The notes below the pieces were generated by a model. That model saw only the letters and a program-made list of their open reading frames with translations. It made no database searches and was not told the origin of the DNA. A stretch of DNA of 64,000 bases from Rhizobium pisi (GTDB lineage Bacteria > Pseudomonadota > Alphaproteobacteria > Rhizobiales > Rhizobiaceae): NCBI RefSeq assembly GCF_003938655.1, contig NZ_RJJT01000006.1, forward strand, positions 240,462 through 304,461, given 5' to 3'. Shown one piece after another: positions 19,569 to 26,820 of the stretch (positions are counted from its first letter, which is position 1; each line of letters opens with the position of its first letter). Position numbers and translations under genes: made by a program.

Positions 19569-19901
19569 TTACCTTCCAGCGCGACGCCAGCCGGCGGCTC
19601 GGGCTTCAGCTTCCGTGCAAAACCATCTCTCTCCGTACTGCGGGGAAATCTTGGTTTCGTCGTAATATTCCTGGCCCGGCACATGATAGATGCGCTCACC
19701 GCTGCCGATGCTCACATTGCCTTTGATGTTGCAGCCACCGGAAAAATTGGCAAATGGAGCGGTCATATCTGCGATTTCGACGCCGAGGTACCCGACGACA
19801 CCTCCCCCGATGACAGCTAGGCAAAGCGCCTCCATCGGAAACCGGGGACGCCCCTGCTTCCTAGTCTTATGCCTCGGCGGGAATGAGCGGTGGGTCGGCA
19901 T
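19569..19901 (-). CDS. Membrane-anchored ExoI/thermonuclease-tail-like protein
   Basis: Up to 110 residues. A hydrophobic segment ([19 protein letters not shown]) is followed by a domain I recognise as the C-terminal module of rhizobial succinoglycan protein ExoI and some thermonuclease-like proteins: CNIKGNVSIGSGERIYHVPGQEYYDETKI, then GERWFCTEAEARAAGWRRAGR. Here only this module and an anchor are present, with no nuclease domain. The start is uncertain; the ATG encoding MEALCLAV within the frame is an alternative. Function unknown. Confidence 0.6.
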   Translation of the reverse strand: MPTHRSFPPRHKTRKQGRPRFPMEALCLAVIGGGVVGYLGVEIADMTAPFANFSGGCNIKGNVSIGSGERIYHVPGQEYYDETKISPQYGERWFCTEAEARAAGWRRAGR

Positions 19902-20163
19902 GCGCCATCAAATACGAATCCTACGCCCCACCGCAAGCCTTGGTTGAGGCACTGGTTAATCCTGGTCTGCGCGTTTCATTAAAGTGCGCCACGCATATCG
20001 GCCACAGTTGCGACCCGCGTTCGTCCGCGCGATCGATTTCCTCGAAAGGTAATGGGCTTCTGCCGCCGGGCATGTGGTTTCATCAAGAGGCGGACACCTT
20101 GTTCAAGGTCCGTCACGGCCAATGGGATACGTTCGTATCATCCGTTGATAAACGACGGTTGTC

Positions 20164-20559
20164 CTACCGTCGGCGATAATAGGCATCCCACGCCAGTTTG
20201 ATGTCGATGAACGTCCACTCCCTGCGACGTCCGTACGCCGGGCTCGGTCGGCTGAAGCACTGATTCAAACTAGTCTCGCGCTGGAACTTCATGAACCAGG
20301 CGGTGGATTTGGGTTTGCCTCGTGCGGTGGCCGCGATCTGGCAGATGATGCCGCTGTGCGCCCAATGATCCTGCGGGTTGGTAAGTGAGGCCGGGTCGGC
20401 CAGGTAGGCGCGGAGTTTCTGTAGGGTGGCGTCGTCCGGCGCTTGATGAAGTTGCGCGCGAAGTTCATCGACTGCCAAAGTCGCCCCTCGTTTGGCGGCC
20501 TCCGTCAACATCTCGCGCAATTGCGCATCGGTTAGGACAAGCGCGTGCAAGGCATCCAT
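20164..20559 (-). CDS. Hypothetical protein, 131 aa
   Basis: No family recognised. The N-terminal half is helical and charged (LTDAQLREMLTEAAKRGATLAVDELRAQLHQAPDD); the C-terminal half contains FQRETSLNQCFSRPSPAYGRRREWTFIDIKLAWDAYYRRR, which is arginine/aromatic rich and could bind nucleic acid. The ribosome site is weak. The flanking stretches 19902-20163 and 20560-20852 hold no gene I can support. Confidence 0.45.
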   Translation of the reverse strand: MDALHALVLTDAQLREMLTEAAKRGATLAVDELRAQLHQAPDDATLQKLRAYLADPASLTNPQDHWAHSGIICQIAATARGKPKSTAWFMKFQRETSLNQCFSRPSPAYGRRREWTFIDIKLAWDAYYRRR

Positions 20560-20852
20560 GAGTGATAACTTTCATTGGTGGGATTGGTGCGATAGCAGAT
20601 CACCGCGCATCCATTGCCTCACAGCCAAAAAGTGACGTCAAGGCTGATAGCGAATTGGATGCCACATGCGACGAAGTTGGCCCACTCAATCGTCTTTGCC
20701 CCAAGAGGTGTCATGGCCACGACCTGCAGAATCGACCACGAGTGCATGGTCGGCGTGCCATCGGACTAAAGTCCCTAGGGTGGTCAACTAACTTGACACA
20801 TACCAGACCGGAGAACACCATGCGCCGTCTTCCTTAAGAAGCCGGGTGACGA

Positions 20853-21080
20853 ATGGGAAAGCACCTTTTTCAATATCGAGTGCGCAAGGCGAACAACGGG
20901 TTCTATTCTGTCATCGACGTCACGACAGGTGCTCCCGCCGAAGTCGACGCGACATCGATCCAACTTACCCATTCTGAAGCTGAAGATCTCCTCACGCGCC
21001 TCCGGACTCATCCATGCGACAGCGCCACCGTCGGAGAGCTGCGTACCGCGGGCCAACAGAATTCGCCAATTCCGTTCTGA
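20853..21080 (+). CDS. Hypothetical small protein, 75 aa
   Basis: Begins MGKHLFQYRVRKANNGFYSVIDVTTGAPAEVDATSIQLT and continues SEAEDLLTRLRTHPC. A GGGTGA ribosome site lies five bases upstream. Small beta-prone domain plus a helix; no family recognised. It lies between the island's hypothetical gene and an integrase remnant. Confidence 0.42.
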   Translation: MGKHLFQYRVRKANNGFYSVIDVTTGAPAEVDATSIQLTHSEAEDLLTRLRTHPCDSATVGELRTAGQQNSPIPF

Positions 21081-21119
21081 CCAAGCTCGGACGTCGACGA
21101 TATCTACCGGCAATCCCGC

Positions 21120-21467
21120 CTATACGCCCAGCAGATCTCCAAGCTTTTCGGTGACCGGCCGCAACGGATCGACCAAGCCGAGATCGTAGATCATCGTCGT
21201 TTCAAGGTTCCCCTTGTGATCGACATAGTGGGATATGGCTTCGTGCGAGACACCCTGCCCTGCCAGCATCAGCGAAATCGCGATCCGTTTGAGATCGTAC
21301 AGTTGAAAATAATCCGGCACGCCCGGCAACGTCTTGAAGCGTGCCAGCCCTTTACGGAAGTTGTCGCGCGGCAGCGCCGGGTCTGTATGTGACGGGAACG
21401 GGACCGCACCGGATGACCGATATTGCTCCTTAGCAGCACCGCAGATAACGACATCGAGGCGCGATTA
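21120..21467 (-). pseudogene. Tyrosine recombinase remnant (C-terminal part)
   Basis: The minus-strand frame is open from about 21467 to the stop at 21120 without a plausible start. It reads DNFRKGLARFKTLPGVPDYFQLYDLKRIAISLMLAGQ, then ISHYVDHKGNLETTMIYDLGLVDPLRPVTEKLGDLLG. YDLKR, VDH and TTMIY line up with the HxLRR, LGH and TTxxYxH boxes of phage-type integrases. The N-terminal two thirds are absent. It ends 43 bases from the intron-containing tRNA-Leu gene and is of a different subfamily from the island's intact recombinase. Confidence 0.65.
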
Positions 21468-21509
21468 TCGGTTGAGAAGACCGCTCCGCTTTGCTAGCAG
21501 GTGACCTAT

Positions 21510-21797
21510 GCGGACGTGGTGGAATCGGTAGACACAAGGGACTTAAGACGAAATTGAGTGCACCGGCGGAAACGCCGGCTGTAGAACTGCTCAAAGTCGG
21601 GGAAACCTGTCAGATGGCAATCCCGAGCCAAGCCCCGTCAGGGGAAGGTGTAGAGACTAGACGGGCAGCACCTAAGGCAAAGCTAGGGTGAAGGTATAGT
21701 CCAGACCACAAACGCCGGAAGGCGGCGGCGAAAGCCGTAGCGGTAAGAAAATCCCTCGGCCTAGGCTATGCGGGTTCGACCCCCGCCGTCCGCACCA
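21510..21797 (+). tRNA. tRNA-Leu(UAA) interrupted by a group I intron
   Basis: Exons 21510-21544 and 21748-21797 join into a perfect class II tRNA of 85 nt: acceptor GCGGACG/CGTCCGC, D-stem GTG/CAC, anticodon stem AGGGA/TCCCT with loop CTTAAAA (anticodon TAA), variable arm with GCC/GGC pairing, T-arm GCGGG-TTCGACC-CCCGC, discriminator A and encoded CCA. It differs from the split host copy at about a dozen positions, with stems kept paired, so it is a divergent homologue and not a duplicate. It is likely the working tRNA for UUA codons if no other copy exists. Confidence 0.93.
21545..21747 (+). ncRNA. Group I self-splicing intron (IC3-like) in tRNA-Leu anticodon
   Basis: 203 nt inserted between U34 and A35 of the anticodon, the same position as in cyanobacterial and plastid tRNA-Leu(UAA) introns. 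The upstream exon ends in U (21544) and the intron ends in G (21747), as group I splicing requires. An internal guide GAGT (21556-21559) pairs with exon ACTT, giving the U.G pair at the 5' splice site. The catalytic core is visible: CCGAGCCAAG (P4/P6 side), AAGGTGTAGAGACTAGACGG (P7/P3), CACCTAAGGCAAAG and GGTGAAGGTATAGTCC. Length and core resemble the Azoarcus tRNA-Ile intron. No homing endonuclease is encoded. Confidence 0.92.
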
Positions 21798-21867
21798 ATT
21801 TTTCAGATAACAGGACTCCTGTATGAAGTCCGATTTCTCATCCACACCGATCAGTCCTGTACGCATT

Positions 21868-21945
21868 CCGCTGCGAATGCTCAATAATCTGCCTCTTGCC
21901 CCACGTTTAACGTTCACCGCGGCGCTGATGCTGGTGAAGGCAGTG
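21868..21945 (-). pseudogene. Fragment of the island-type recombinase 3' end
   Basis: On the minus strand this reads FTSISAAVNVKRGARG, matching the C-terminus of the intact recombinase (HISTSISAAAVNVKRKAKSK, residues about 374-393), and the DNA is recognisably similar to 26843-26930. Only the last part of the gene survives. It starts about 70 bases after the 3' end of the intron-containing tRNA, suggesting that this tRNA was itself once an integration site for a relative of the present element. Confidence 0.6.
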
Positions 21946-21949
21946 TCGA

Positions 21950-22669
21950 TCAGGGCGATTCCATTCTTGGAAACATCGCGTTCCAAACGCTGGTCGCTTC
22001 GAACGTCCAGCTGAATTCGGGAATAAAGCGGCAATCGGGTGTGCTGATGACGGTTTCGACAAGCAGCTGTGCGTCGCGTAGTTTCAAATTGACATTGTTG
22101 GCGCTCAAGACCGCCAGCACCGCACCCGCGCGATCAGCGTCATGAATCGCAGATCGCACAACGCGGCGATAGGTCCGATCCTTGAAGAAGATCCCCACTG
22201 CGGCATCCTGCAATTGATCGTGCTCAGCGCTCGTAATCTGAGAGCGTTGCAAACATTGCGAAATCGTCGCGCGAACGTTGACAAGGGGTTCGCTGAGGGG
22301 AATGAAGCCCATCTCGGCCGGGCCGTGTGATTGGGCGACATCCGCGTCGTTTTCCAGCGCGCCGCTTGCAAAGCCTTCATAGATTTCTCCCAAGCCGACC
22401 ATGCCGAACGCGGAACACTCCGCGGCCCTCAACGCGCCCATGCTCGCGGCGCCGAAGATATGCACTCCCTGGGAAAGCCCGAAGAGAATCTCCTTGTGCC
22501 AGATGGCGGGAACATACTCGTAGATGCCGTCAACCAGGCCGATAACGTTGGCGCCATCCTGAATGGCCCTGAAGAAATCGCCCTGCCTTGCGGGGGGACG
22601 AAGCTCGTAGTCGGCGGTTGGCGGCAAGTTCGCACCATGAAGTGTCGGTCCCGCGAAGATCACTTTCAT
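21950..22669 (-). CDS. TfuA-domain protein (YcaO partner)
   Basis: 239 residues with the TfuA signature DGIYEYVPAIWHKEILFGLSQGVHIFGAASMGALRAAEC (about residues 47-85), then GMVGLGEIYEGF and a later DADVAQSHGP. TfuA proteins accompany YcaO enzymes in trifolitoxin synthesis and in backbone thioamidation (as for methyl-coenzyme M reductase glycine), where they are thought to supply sulfur. Its start overlaps the ycaO stop by 4 bases (ATGA), so the pair is translationally coupled. It is the last gene of the precursor-YcaO-TfuA operon. Confidence 0.88.
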   Translation of the reverse strand: MKVIFAGPTLHGANLPPTADYELRPPARQGDFFRAIQDGANVIGLVDGIYEYVPAIWHKEILFGLSQGVHIFGAASMGALRAAECSAFGMVGLGEIYEGFASGALENDADVAQSHGPAEMGFIPLSEPLVNVRATISQCLQRSQITSAEHDQLQDAAVGIFFKDRTYRRVVRSAIHDADRAGAVLAVLSANNVNLKLRDAQLLVETVISTPDCRFIPEFSWTFEATSVWNAMFPRMESP

Positions 22670-23865
22670 CTGGACTTCAATATCCGTTTCAGCGCGCGGG
22701 GGCCAAACCGTCGTTTCCGCCTTCCGTCCAGGTTTTCCAATTGTGGAACGAGCATTTTCACAACGCTGAAATCCTCCTCCTCTGAGTTCATGTCCACGGC
22801 GATCGCCGACGTAACCCCAACCGCCATGAGCCGCGCGATAACGTCGCGTAGCATGTCATGGATTGTGCCTCCGGGCGTAGTGTCAGGGGTATGCGCTTCG
22901 TGGGCCGGTTCGATGAAGAGCACCTCCCGCAGATGAGCGGGAAGCGGACGCGCAAAGGTTTCGGGATGGATGTCGTCTCTGGCACCGCTGATGAAGGTCA
23001 GCCTCGATTGCGCTGCCTCGGTGACCGCCCTGATCGCCGCTCGGCCGGGATTGGGGTGCGCGCCCGCGCCATATGTTACCTCGATATAGCGCAATTCCCC
23101 CCCGGATGGCGTGTCGGGCGCAATGAAGGCTTCAAAACATGGCACACCGATGTCGCTGGTCCGGTTGAACATTTGAAGCCTGAAGCCGGCATCGCGTACC
23201 CGTTGCGCAAGGCTGCTCAGAACCGGGTCACGAAACGAGTTGATATCGATGCAGCTTGCGCTTTTCTCCGCGACGGACGCGAACTGCCAGAGAACTTCGG
23301 CGTCACGTTCGATCCGTTCCAGCAATCCGTGGAAAGTCGCTTCAACGCGAATATTGCCTGATGCAAGGCCATCCGATGACTGCCAGAACCTGTTCGATCT
23401 TGTGTCGTCGAGCAGGATTGCCTCATAAGGCACCCAGACATGTCGATCCGCAATGATATCGTAGCCTTGGACCCAACGGAGCATTTCCTCGGGGCGCACA
23501 TCGTCTTGACCGGCCAAAATCAGACAATCCAGGGGCTCAGCAAAGGAGCCCTCCGATTCCAGCTGCCGGACGCTTGCGAGGCGGACTTCGATTTGCGGAT
23601 TTCCGCCGACCGCACGCTCCAGCGCTTCCATTGCCGCCGAGACCTTGGCGTCGATATCTTCGATCCCCTTGCCTTGGTTAATGACGATCGATCGGGAGTT
23701 GGGCGCGATGGCATTCCAGACCGGGATGCCGATCCTGTCGAGATCCGTCAGACGAGCGAGACGGGTGATGCCGTATTTCAAAAGCGAGGGCGTTATTCGT
23801 GCCAGGGTCTCATGCGGTGAGCAACTGCGGTCGGAATAAGACGTCAACCGTGCAACAGAAGTCAT
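22666..23865 (-). CDS. YcaO-domain peptide-modifying enzyme
   Basis: 399 residues. ATP-dependent YcaO enzymes activate a peptide backbone amide by phosphorylation. Family landmarks are GKGIEDIDAKVSAAMEALERA (residues 66-86, acidic ATP/Mg ligands), SSDGLASGN...ERDA (163-189) and YGAGAHPNPGRAAIRAVTEAAQSRLTFISGARDD (265-298). No E1-like/ocin-ThiF partner gene and no dehydrogenase are present, so azoline or azole formation is less likely than the TfuA-dependent thioamidation chemistry. That assignment is inference. The gene starts 88 bases after the repeat-containing precursor gene. Confidence 0.9.
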   Translation of the reverse strand: MTSVARLTSYSDRSCSPHETLARITPSLLKYGITRLARLTDLDRIGIPVWNAIAPNSRSIVINQGKGIEDIDAKVSAAMEALERAVGGNPQIEVRLASVRQLESEGSFAEPLDCLILAGQDDVRPEEMLRWVQGYDIIADRHVWVPYEAILLDDTRSNRFWQSSDGLASGNIRVEATFHGLLERIERDAEVLWQFASVAEKSASCIDINSFRDPVLSSLAQRVRDAGFRLQMFNRTSDIGVPCFEAFIAPDTPSGGELRYIEVTYGAGAHPNPGRAAIRAVTEAAQSRLTFISGARDDIHPETFARPLPAHLREVLFIEPAHEAHTPDTTPGGTIHDMLRDVIARLMAVGVTSAIAVDMNSEEEDFSVVKMLVPQLENLDGRRKRRFGPRALKRILKSR

Positions 23866-23885
23866 ACCGCCACCAAAACCGAATG

Positions 23886-23943
23886 CGGCGGAATCAAAGC
23901 GCAGGCCATCCTGTTTGAAGGCTATGCAGAGCAGATTCCGCCG
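23886..23943 (-). promoter_or_regulatory. Hairpin between precursor gene and ycaO
   Basis: Perfect 10-bp inverted repeat (CGGCGGAATC / GATTCCGCCG) with a 38-base loop in the 88-base gap between precursor stop and ycaO start. Such hairpins commonly stabilise or partly terminate the transcript so that the precursor is made in excess of the enzymes; here that role is inferred. Confidence 0.5.
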
Positions 23944-23953
23944 GGAATGTTAC

Positions 23954-24337
23954 TTAGTTCACCTTGGTAGCGGGAGCGTCAACCGCCGGAGTCCGGTACA
24001 CATGACCTGAGAAGGCGGCTTCCTTCGGCTCGAAGCCAACGGCGAGATCAACCGCCGGAGTCCGGTAGACATGACCGGAAAAGGCGGCTTCCTTGGGCTC
24101 GAAACCAACGGCGAGATCGACCGCCGGGGTCCTCCAGACGTGGCCGGAGAAGGCCTCGTCCTTGGTCTCGAAGTACTCCGCAAAATCGAGCGCTTCGTTG
24201 TCCGTGGGTGCCGGGCCGGCGGCTGAAATCACGTAGTCTTCGCGTTTTCCGGCCATCGCGGTGACAGTGCCGGCGTCGAAGTCAACAAGCCAAAGGCCTT
24301 CTTCGCCCTTCACGCCCATAATCATCATCCTAGACAT
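23954..24337 (-). CDS. RiPP-like precursor with three 23-residue AFSGH repeats
   Basis: 127 residues; start 24337 is set by a strong GAGGAG seven bases upstream. A leader (residues 1-58) contains GEEGLWLVDFDAGTV. It is followed by three units at 59-81, 82-104 and 105-120, each [KD/KE]xAFSGHV[YW]RTPAVD, joined by LAVGFEP, and a short tail ending in KVN. The repeats are also near-identical in DNA (69-bp period). Multi-core architecture beside YcaO and TfuA strongly suggests a substrate processed into several copies of a short peptide. There is no cysteine; FSGH is the invariant part. The first unit has Trp where the others have Tyr. Confidence 0.85.
   Translation of the reverse strand: MSRMMIMGVKGEEGLWLVDFDAGTVTAMAGKREDYVISAAGPAPTDNEALDFAEYFETKDEAFSGHVWRTPAVDLAVGFEPKEAAFSGHVYRTPAVDLAVGFEPKEAAFSGHVYRTPAVDAPATKVN
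23978..24163 (-). repeat. Tandem 69-bp coding repeats in the precursor gene
   Basis: Two full and one partial 69-bp units, nearly identical between the second and third, encoding the AFSGH cores. The first unit (nearest the leader) is the most diverged. In-frame period suggests core-peptide amplification by unequal recombination or slippage. Confidence 0.85.
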
Positions 24338-24563
24338 GAAATTCTCCTCTAAAGATAATTGGGATAAGTCGATTGCGAAATTCATTTCTGCTAGTTAGCC
24401 TAGAAAACATAGCATATCGTTTACCACGTACAAGCCTGTTGAATTTCTTAACACATTGGGACAAAGTGCCGGCACAAGGATACAGTTTGCGACTTCTGCT
24501 AATGCAATGCGCACACTGCACTTGTGCGGAAACGCCGGGTCATGTAGTGGCTTGAAGGGCAAA
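24338..24563. promoter_or_regulatory. Divergent promoter region of the peptide cluster
   Basis: 226 bases between the precursor gene (minus) and the SARP-like regulator (plus). It is AT-richer than the surroundings and must hold promoters in both directions. I see no clear operator; GCACACTGCACTTGTGC near 24510 is a weak inverted repeat and the best candidate for regulator binding. Confidence 0.4.
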
Positions 24564-26495
24564 ATGGCTTTTGTTCTAAAGACCTTCGGTAGGTTGCAGC
24601 TCGTTGATGAGGACGGGGCTCCTGTCGCGTTTCCCGAGAAAGGCCTACTGCTTCTCGCGTATTTGCTCACGACCGATCAAGGCTCCGCGGATCGAACGAC
24701 GTTGACGAGCTTTCTGTGGGGCGACGCCAACAGAGACGATACGCTTGCGACTTTGCGTAAGTTGATTTCGAGAATGAAGGCCCGCCAAATTGAACTCGGG
24801 GCAAACGTCTTTTCATCCGACGGCAACATGGTCACTCTCGACCGCGCGTCTCTGTCTTCGGACATCCTGTTGTCCGGGGAGGAGGAAGAGCTCGAACCGT
24901 TCGCCCGGCTTCAGCATCTCATGAAGCTCATGAACCAGCCTTTCCTTGGGCCGGTTCACAGCCATAGCCGTCAGTTTCAAAAGTGGCTTGCCGAGCGGGA
25001 AGTTTGCCATATCGAGCTTCTCGGAAATGCATTGAGAACGGCGTCCCGAGTGGCGACGTCGCAGAAGGAATCCGAACTCCTCAGGAAGGCTGCCGTTATC
25101 CTCTTCCGGACGGAGCCGAAGGATCCGGATACGCTGCAATTGCTCATACGGATATTCGAGGCGGAAGAGGAAGTTGCATCCCTTCGGAACCATTTTGAAC
25201 AGCGGCGGAATTCGATTTTGCGGGGGATCGCCGCGCGCGCCAGATCGGATGACGGCGACCCAATATCCCTCCGTCCGATTTCGGTGCCTTCAACGCCGAA
25301 ACTCGAGACCGCTGTACCCCTCGAGCCCCAAGATATCCGGATTGCCATTCCCCGCCTGGTGTTGCTTCCGCCCAAGAACCAGTCCGTCAAACCCCAAGCC
25401 GGTTTTCTAGCTGCATCCTTGGTGGAAGATATCACCATCGGGTTTTGCGCCTTCAACAGCCTGGAGGTCATAGCCCCGTATTCGGCGGTTCAAATCGGCC
25501 ACCACCTCGAGACGCAGAGTGCCTTCTTTGAACGGCATCACGTTAACTATGTCCTCGATACCCGGATCAGCAATACGGGCGATGAAGTCACCCTGTTCGC
25601 CCAACTTATCTTTTTTGACCAGAATCAAATTGTTTGGGCGGAAAGATTCAGCCTTGAACATATGGATCTCGTCAAAGACCGGAGAACCGTCGCCCGACGG
25701 ATCGCGCTCTCCGTGTCCAGTGAAATCGAGCGCCATGAGGCGTTGCGCGAAGATCTGAACCCGATTGCTTACCATCGCTACCTTGTCGGCAGGCGGCACC
25801 TGGCGCGGTTGACGCTTCCGAATCTGCGGCGCGCGCGCAAGGAAATGAAAGCAGCACTCGGCGTGAGCCCCGATTTTGCCCCGGCGCTGAGTTCGATGGC
25901 GCGGACCTACTCGAAGGAATGGTTGTTGACGGCTCGGGGTGATATCGAGCTTTTGCAAACGGCGGAGACTTTGGCAAAGCAGGCCACCGAGACGCGTCCG
26001 GACTTTGCCGACGGGTATCGGGAGTTCGGTGTCGCGAAACTGTTGCAGGGGGCGTTTGACGAAAGCGCCGAGGCGATGGAGGTGGCCGAGAGCCTTGCTC
26101 CCCACTACGCCGACGTGATTGCCGACTACGCGGACACGTTGGTTCATTGCTCGCTTCCCGCCATGGCCTTGCGAAAGATCGAGCGGGCCATCGAATTGAA
26201 TCCGCTCGGTCCCGATACTTATTTCTGGACCGCAGCGGGAGCAAACTATGCCCTCGCTGAATTCGAAGCTTCGCTGGACTACATTGAGCAGATGGCCGAT
26301 CCGCATTTGGCGGACAGGCTGTCGGCCGCAAACTGGGCCATGTTGGGCCGTCAGGACAAGGCGCGGGTCTTCGTACGGAGGTTTCGCGAAGGTAATCCGG
26401 ACTTCGATGTGGACAAGTGGTTGTCTGCGGTTCCAAGTAAAGAGCAATGGCATAAAGATCTTTACCGCGAAGGCCTGAAGAAAGCTGGATTTTAA
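24564..26495 (+). CDS. SARP/BTAD-like transcriptional regulator with TolB-like and TPR domains
   Basis: 643 residues; start 24564 follows GAAGGGC. The N-terminal 90 residues form an OmpR-like winged helix (FGRLQLVDEDGAPVAFPEKGLLLLAYLL ... LRKLISRMKAR). A helical BTAD-like region follows to about 240. About 265-385 resembles the TolB-like domain of cyclase-type regulators (LVLLPPKN ... GFLAASLVEDITIGF ... VNYVLDTRISNTGDEVTLFAQLI). The rest is TPR-like (ALSSMARTYSKEW, ADGYREFGVAKLLQGAFDESAEAM). Divergent to the precursor and followed after 24 bases by a second precursor-like gene, so it is the probable cluster-specific activator. Confidence 0.85.
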   Translation: MAFVLKTFGRLQLVDEDGAPVAFPEKGLLLLAYLLTTDQGSADRTTLTSFLWGDANRDDTLATLRKLISRMKARQIELGANVFSSDGNMVTLDRASLSSDILLSGEEEELEPFARLQHLMKLMNQPFLGPVHSHSRQFQKWLAEREVCHIELLGNALRTASRVATSQKESELLRKAAVILFRTEPKDPDTLQLLIRIFEAEEEVASLRNHFEQRRNSILRGIAARARSDDGDPISLRPISVPSTPKLETAVPLEPQDIRIAIPRLVLLPPKNQSVKPQAGFLAASLVEDITIGFCAFNSLEVIAPYSAVQIGHHLETQSAFFERHHVNYVLDTRISNTGDEVTLFAQLIFFDQNQIVWAERFSLEHMDLVKDRRTVARRIALSVSSEIERHEALREDLNPIAYHRYLVGRRHLARLTLPNLRRARKEMKAALGVSPDFAPALSSMARTYSKEWLLTARGDIELLQTAETLAKQATETRPDFADGYREFGVAKLLQGAFDESAEAMEVAESLAPHYADVIADYADTLVHCSLPAMALRKIERAIELNPLGPDTYFWTAAGANYALAEFEASLDYIEQMADPHLADRLSAANWAMLGRQDKARVFVRRFREGNPDFDVDKWLSAVPSKEQWHKDLYREGLKKAGF

Positions 26496-26519
26496 ACATC
26501 AATCGTTGGAGAGAAAAAC

Positions 26520-26738
26520 ATGGCTACAGTTGTTGTTATTAGTGTTGAAGATCAGGACGGGCTTTGGGTCGTAGATCTGGATGCCAACACCGTCGTGCCG
26601 CTCCCGGCCCCCAAATCGGGCGACCTGAAAGTGGTGACCGATCTTCGTGCGACCGGGACAATCTTGACAAAGGGCGTGAATATCGCCGTGGTCGTAAAGT
26701 CTGCGGAAGCAGCATTTTCGGGCCATTATGATGGCTGA
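26520..26738 (+). CDS. Second precursor-like peptide with single AFSGH
   Basis: 72 residues with a GGAGAG ribosome site. Its N-terminus (VVISVEDQDGLWVVDLDANTV, written from residue 5) aligns with the leader of the repeat precursor (MIMGVKGEEGLWLVDFDAGTV), and it ends KSAEAAFSGHYDG, one copy of the core without the RTPAVD extension. It is 24 bases downstream of the regulator gene and so probably co-transcribed with it. It may be a second substrate, or a peptide whose modification state informs the regulator; the latter is speculation. Confidence 0.8.
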   Translation: MATVVVISVEDQDGLWVVDLDANTVVPLPAPKSGDLKVVTDLRATGTILTKGVNIAVVVKSAEAAFSGHYDG

Positions 26739-26763
26739 GCGCCTATAACCTAAGGACATAGCG

Positions 26764-26797
26764 CTGGACGGCGGCTGAGTTTCCGCTCGCCGTCCAG
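26764..26797. terminator. Hairpin between second precursor and recombinase gene
   Basis: Perfect 10-bp stem CTGGACGGCG / CGCCGTCCAG with a 14-base loop, in the gap between two convergent genes. No T tract, so termination strength is unclear. Confidence 0.6.
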
Positions 26798-26820
26798 TGG
26801 TAAATTTGTGATGCTCAGCA

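Noticed and set aside
21491..21691. 66-codon frame overlapping the tRNA-Leu intron
   Set aside because: It lies within tRNA exon and intron RNA structure; not a homing endonuclease and without coding features.
23978..24163. CRISPR-like tandem repeats
   Set aside because: The 69-bp units are contiguous, in frame and encode the peptide cores; no variable spacers or cas genes.
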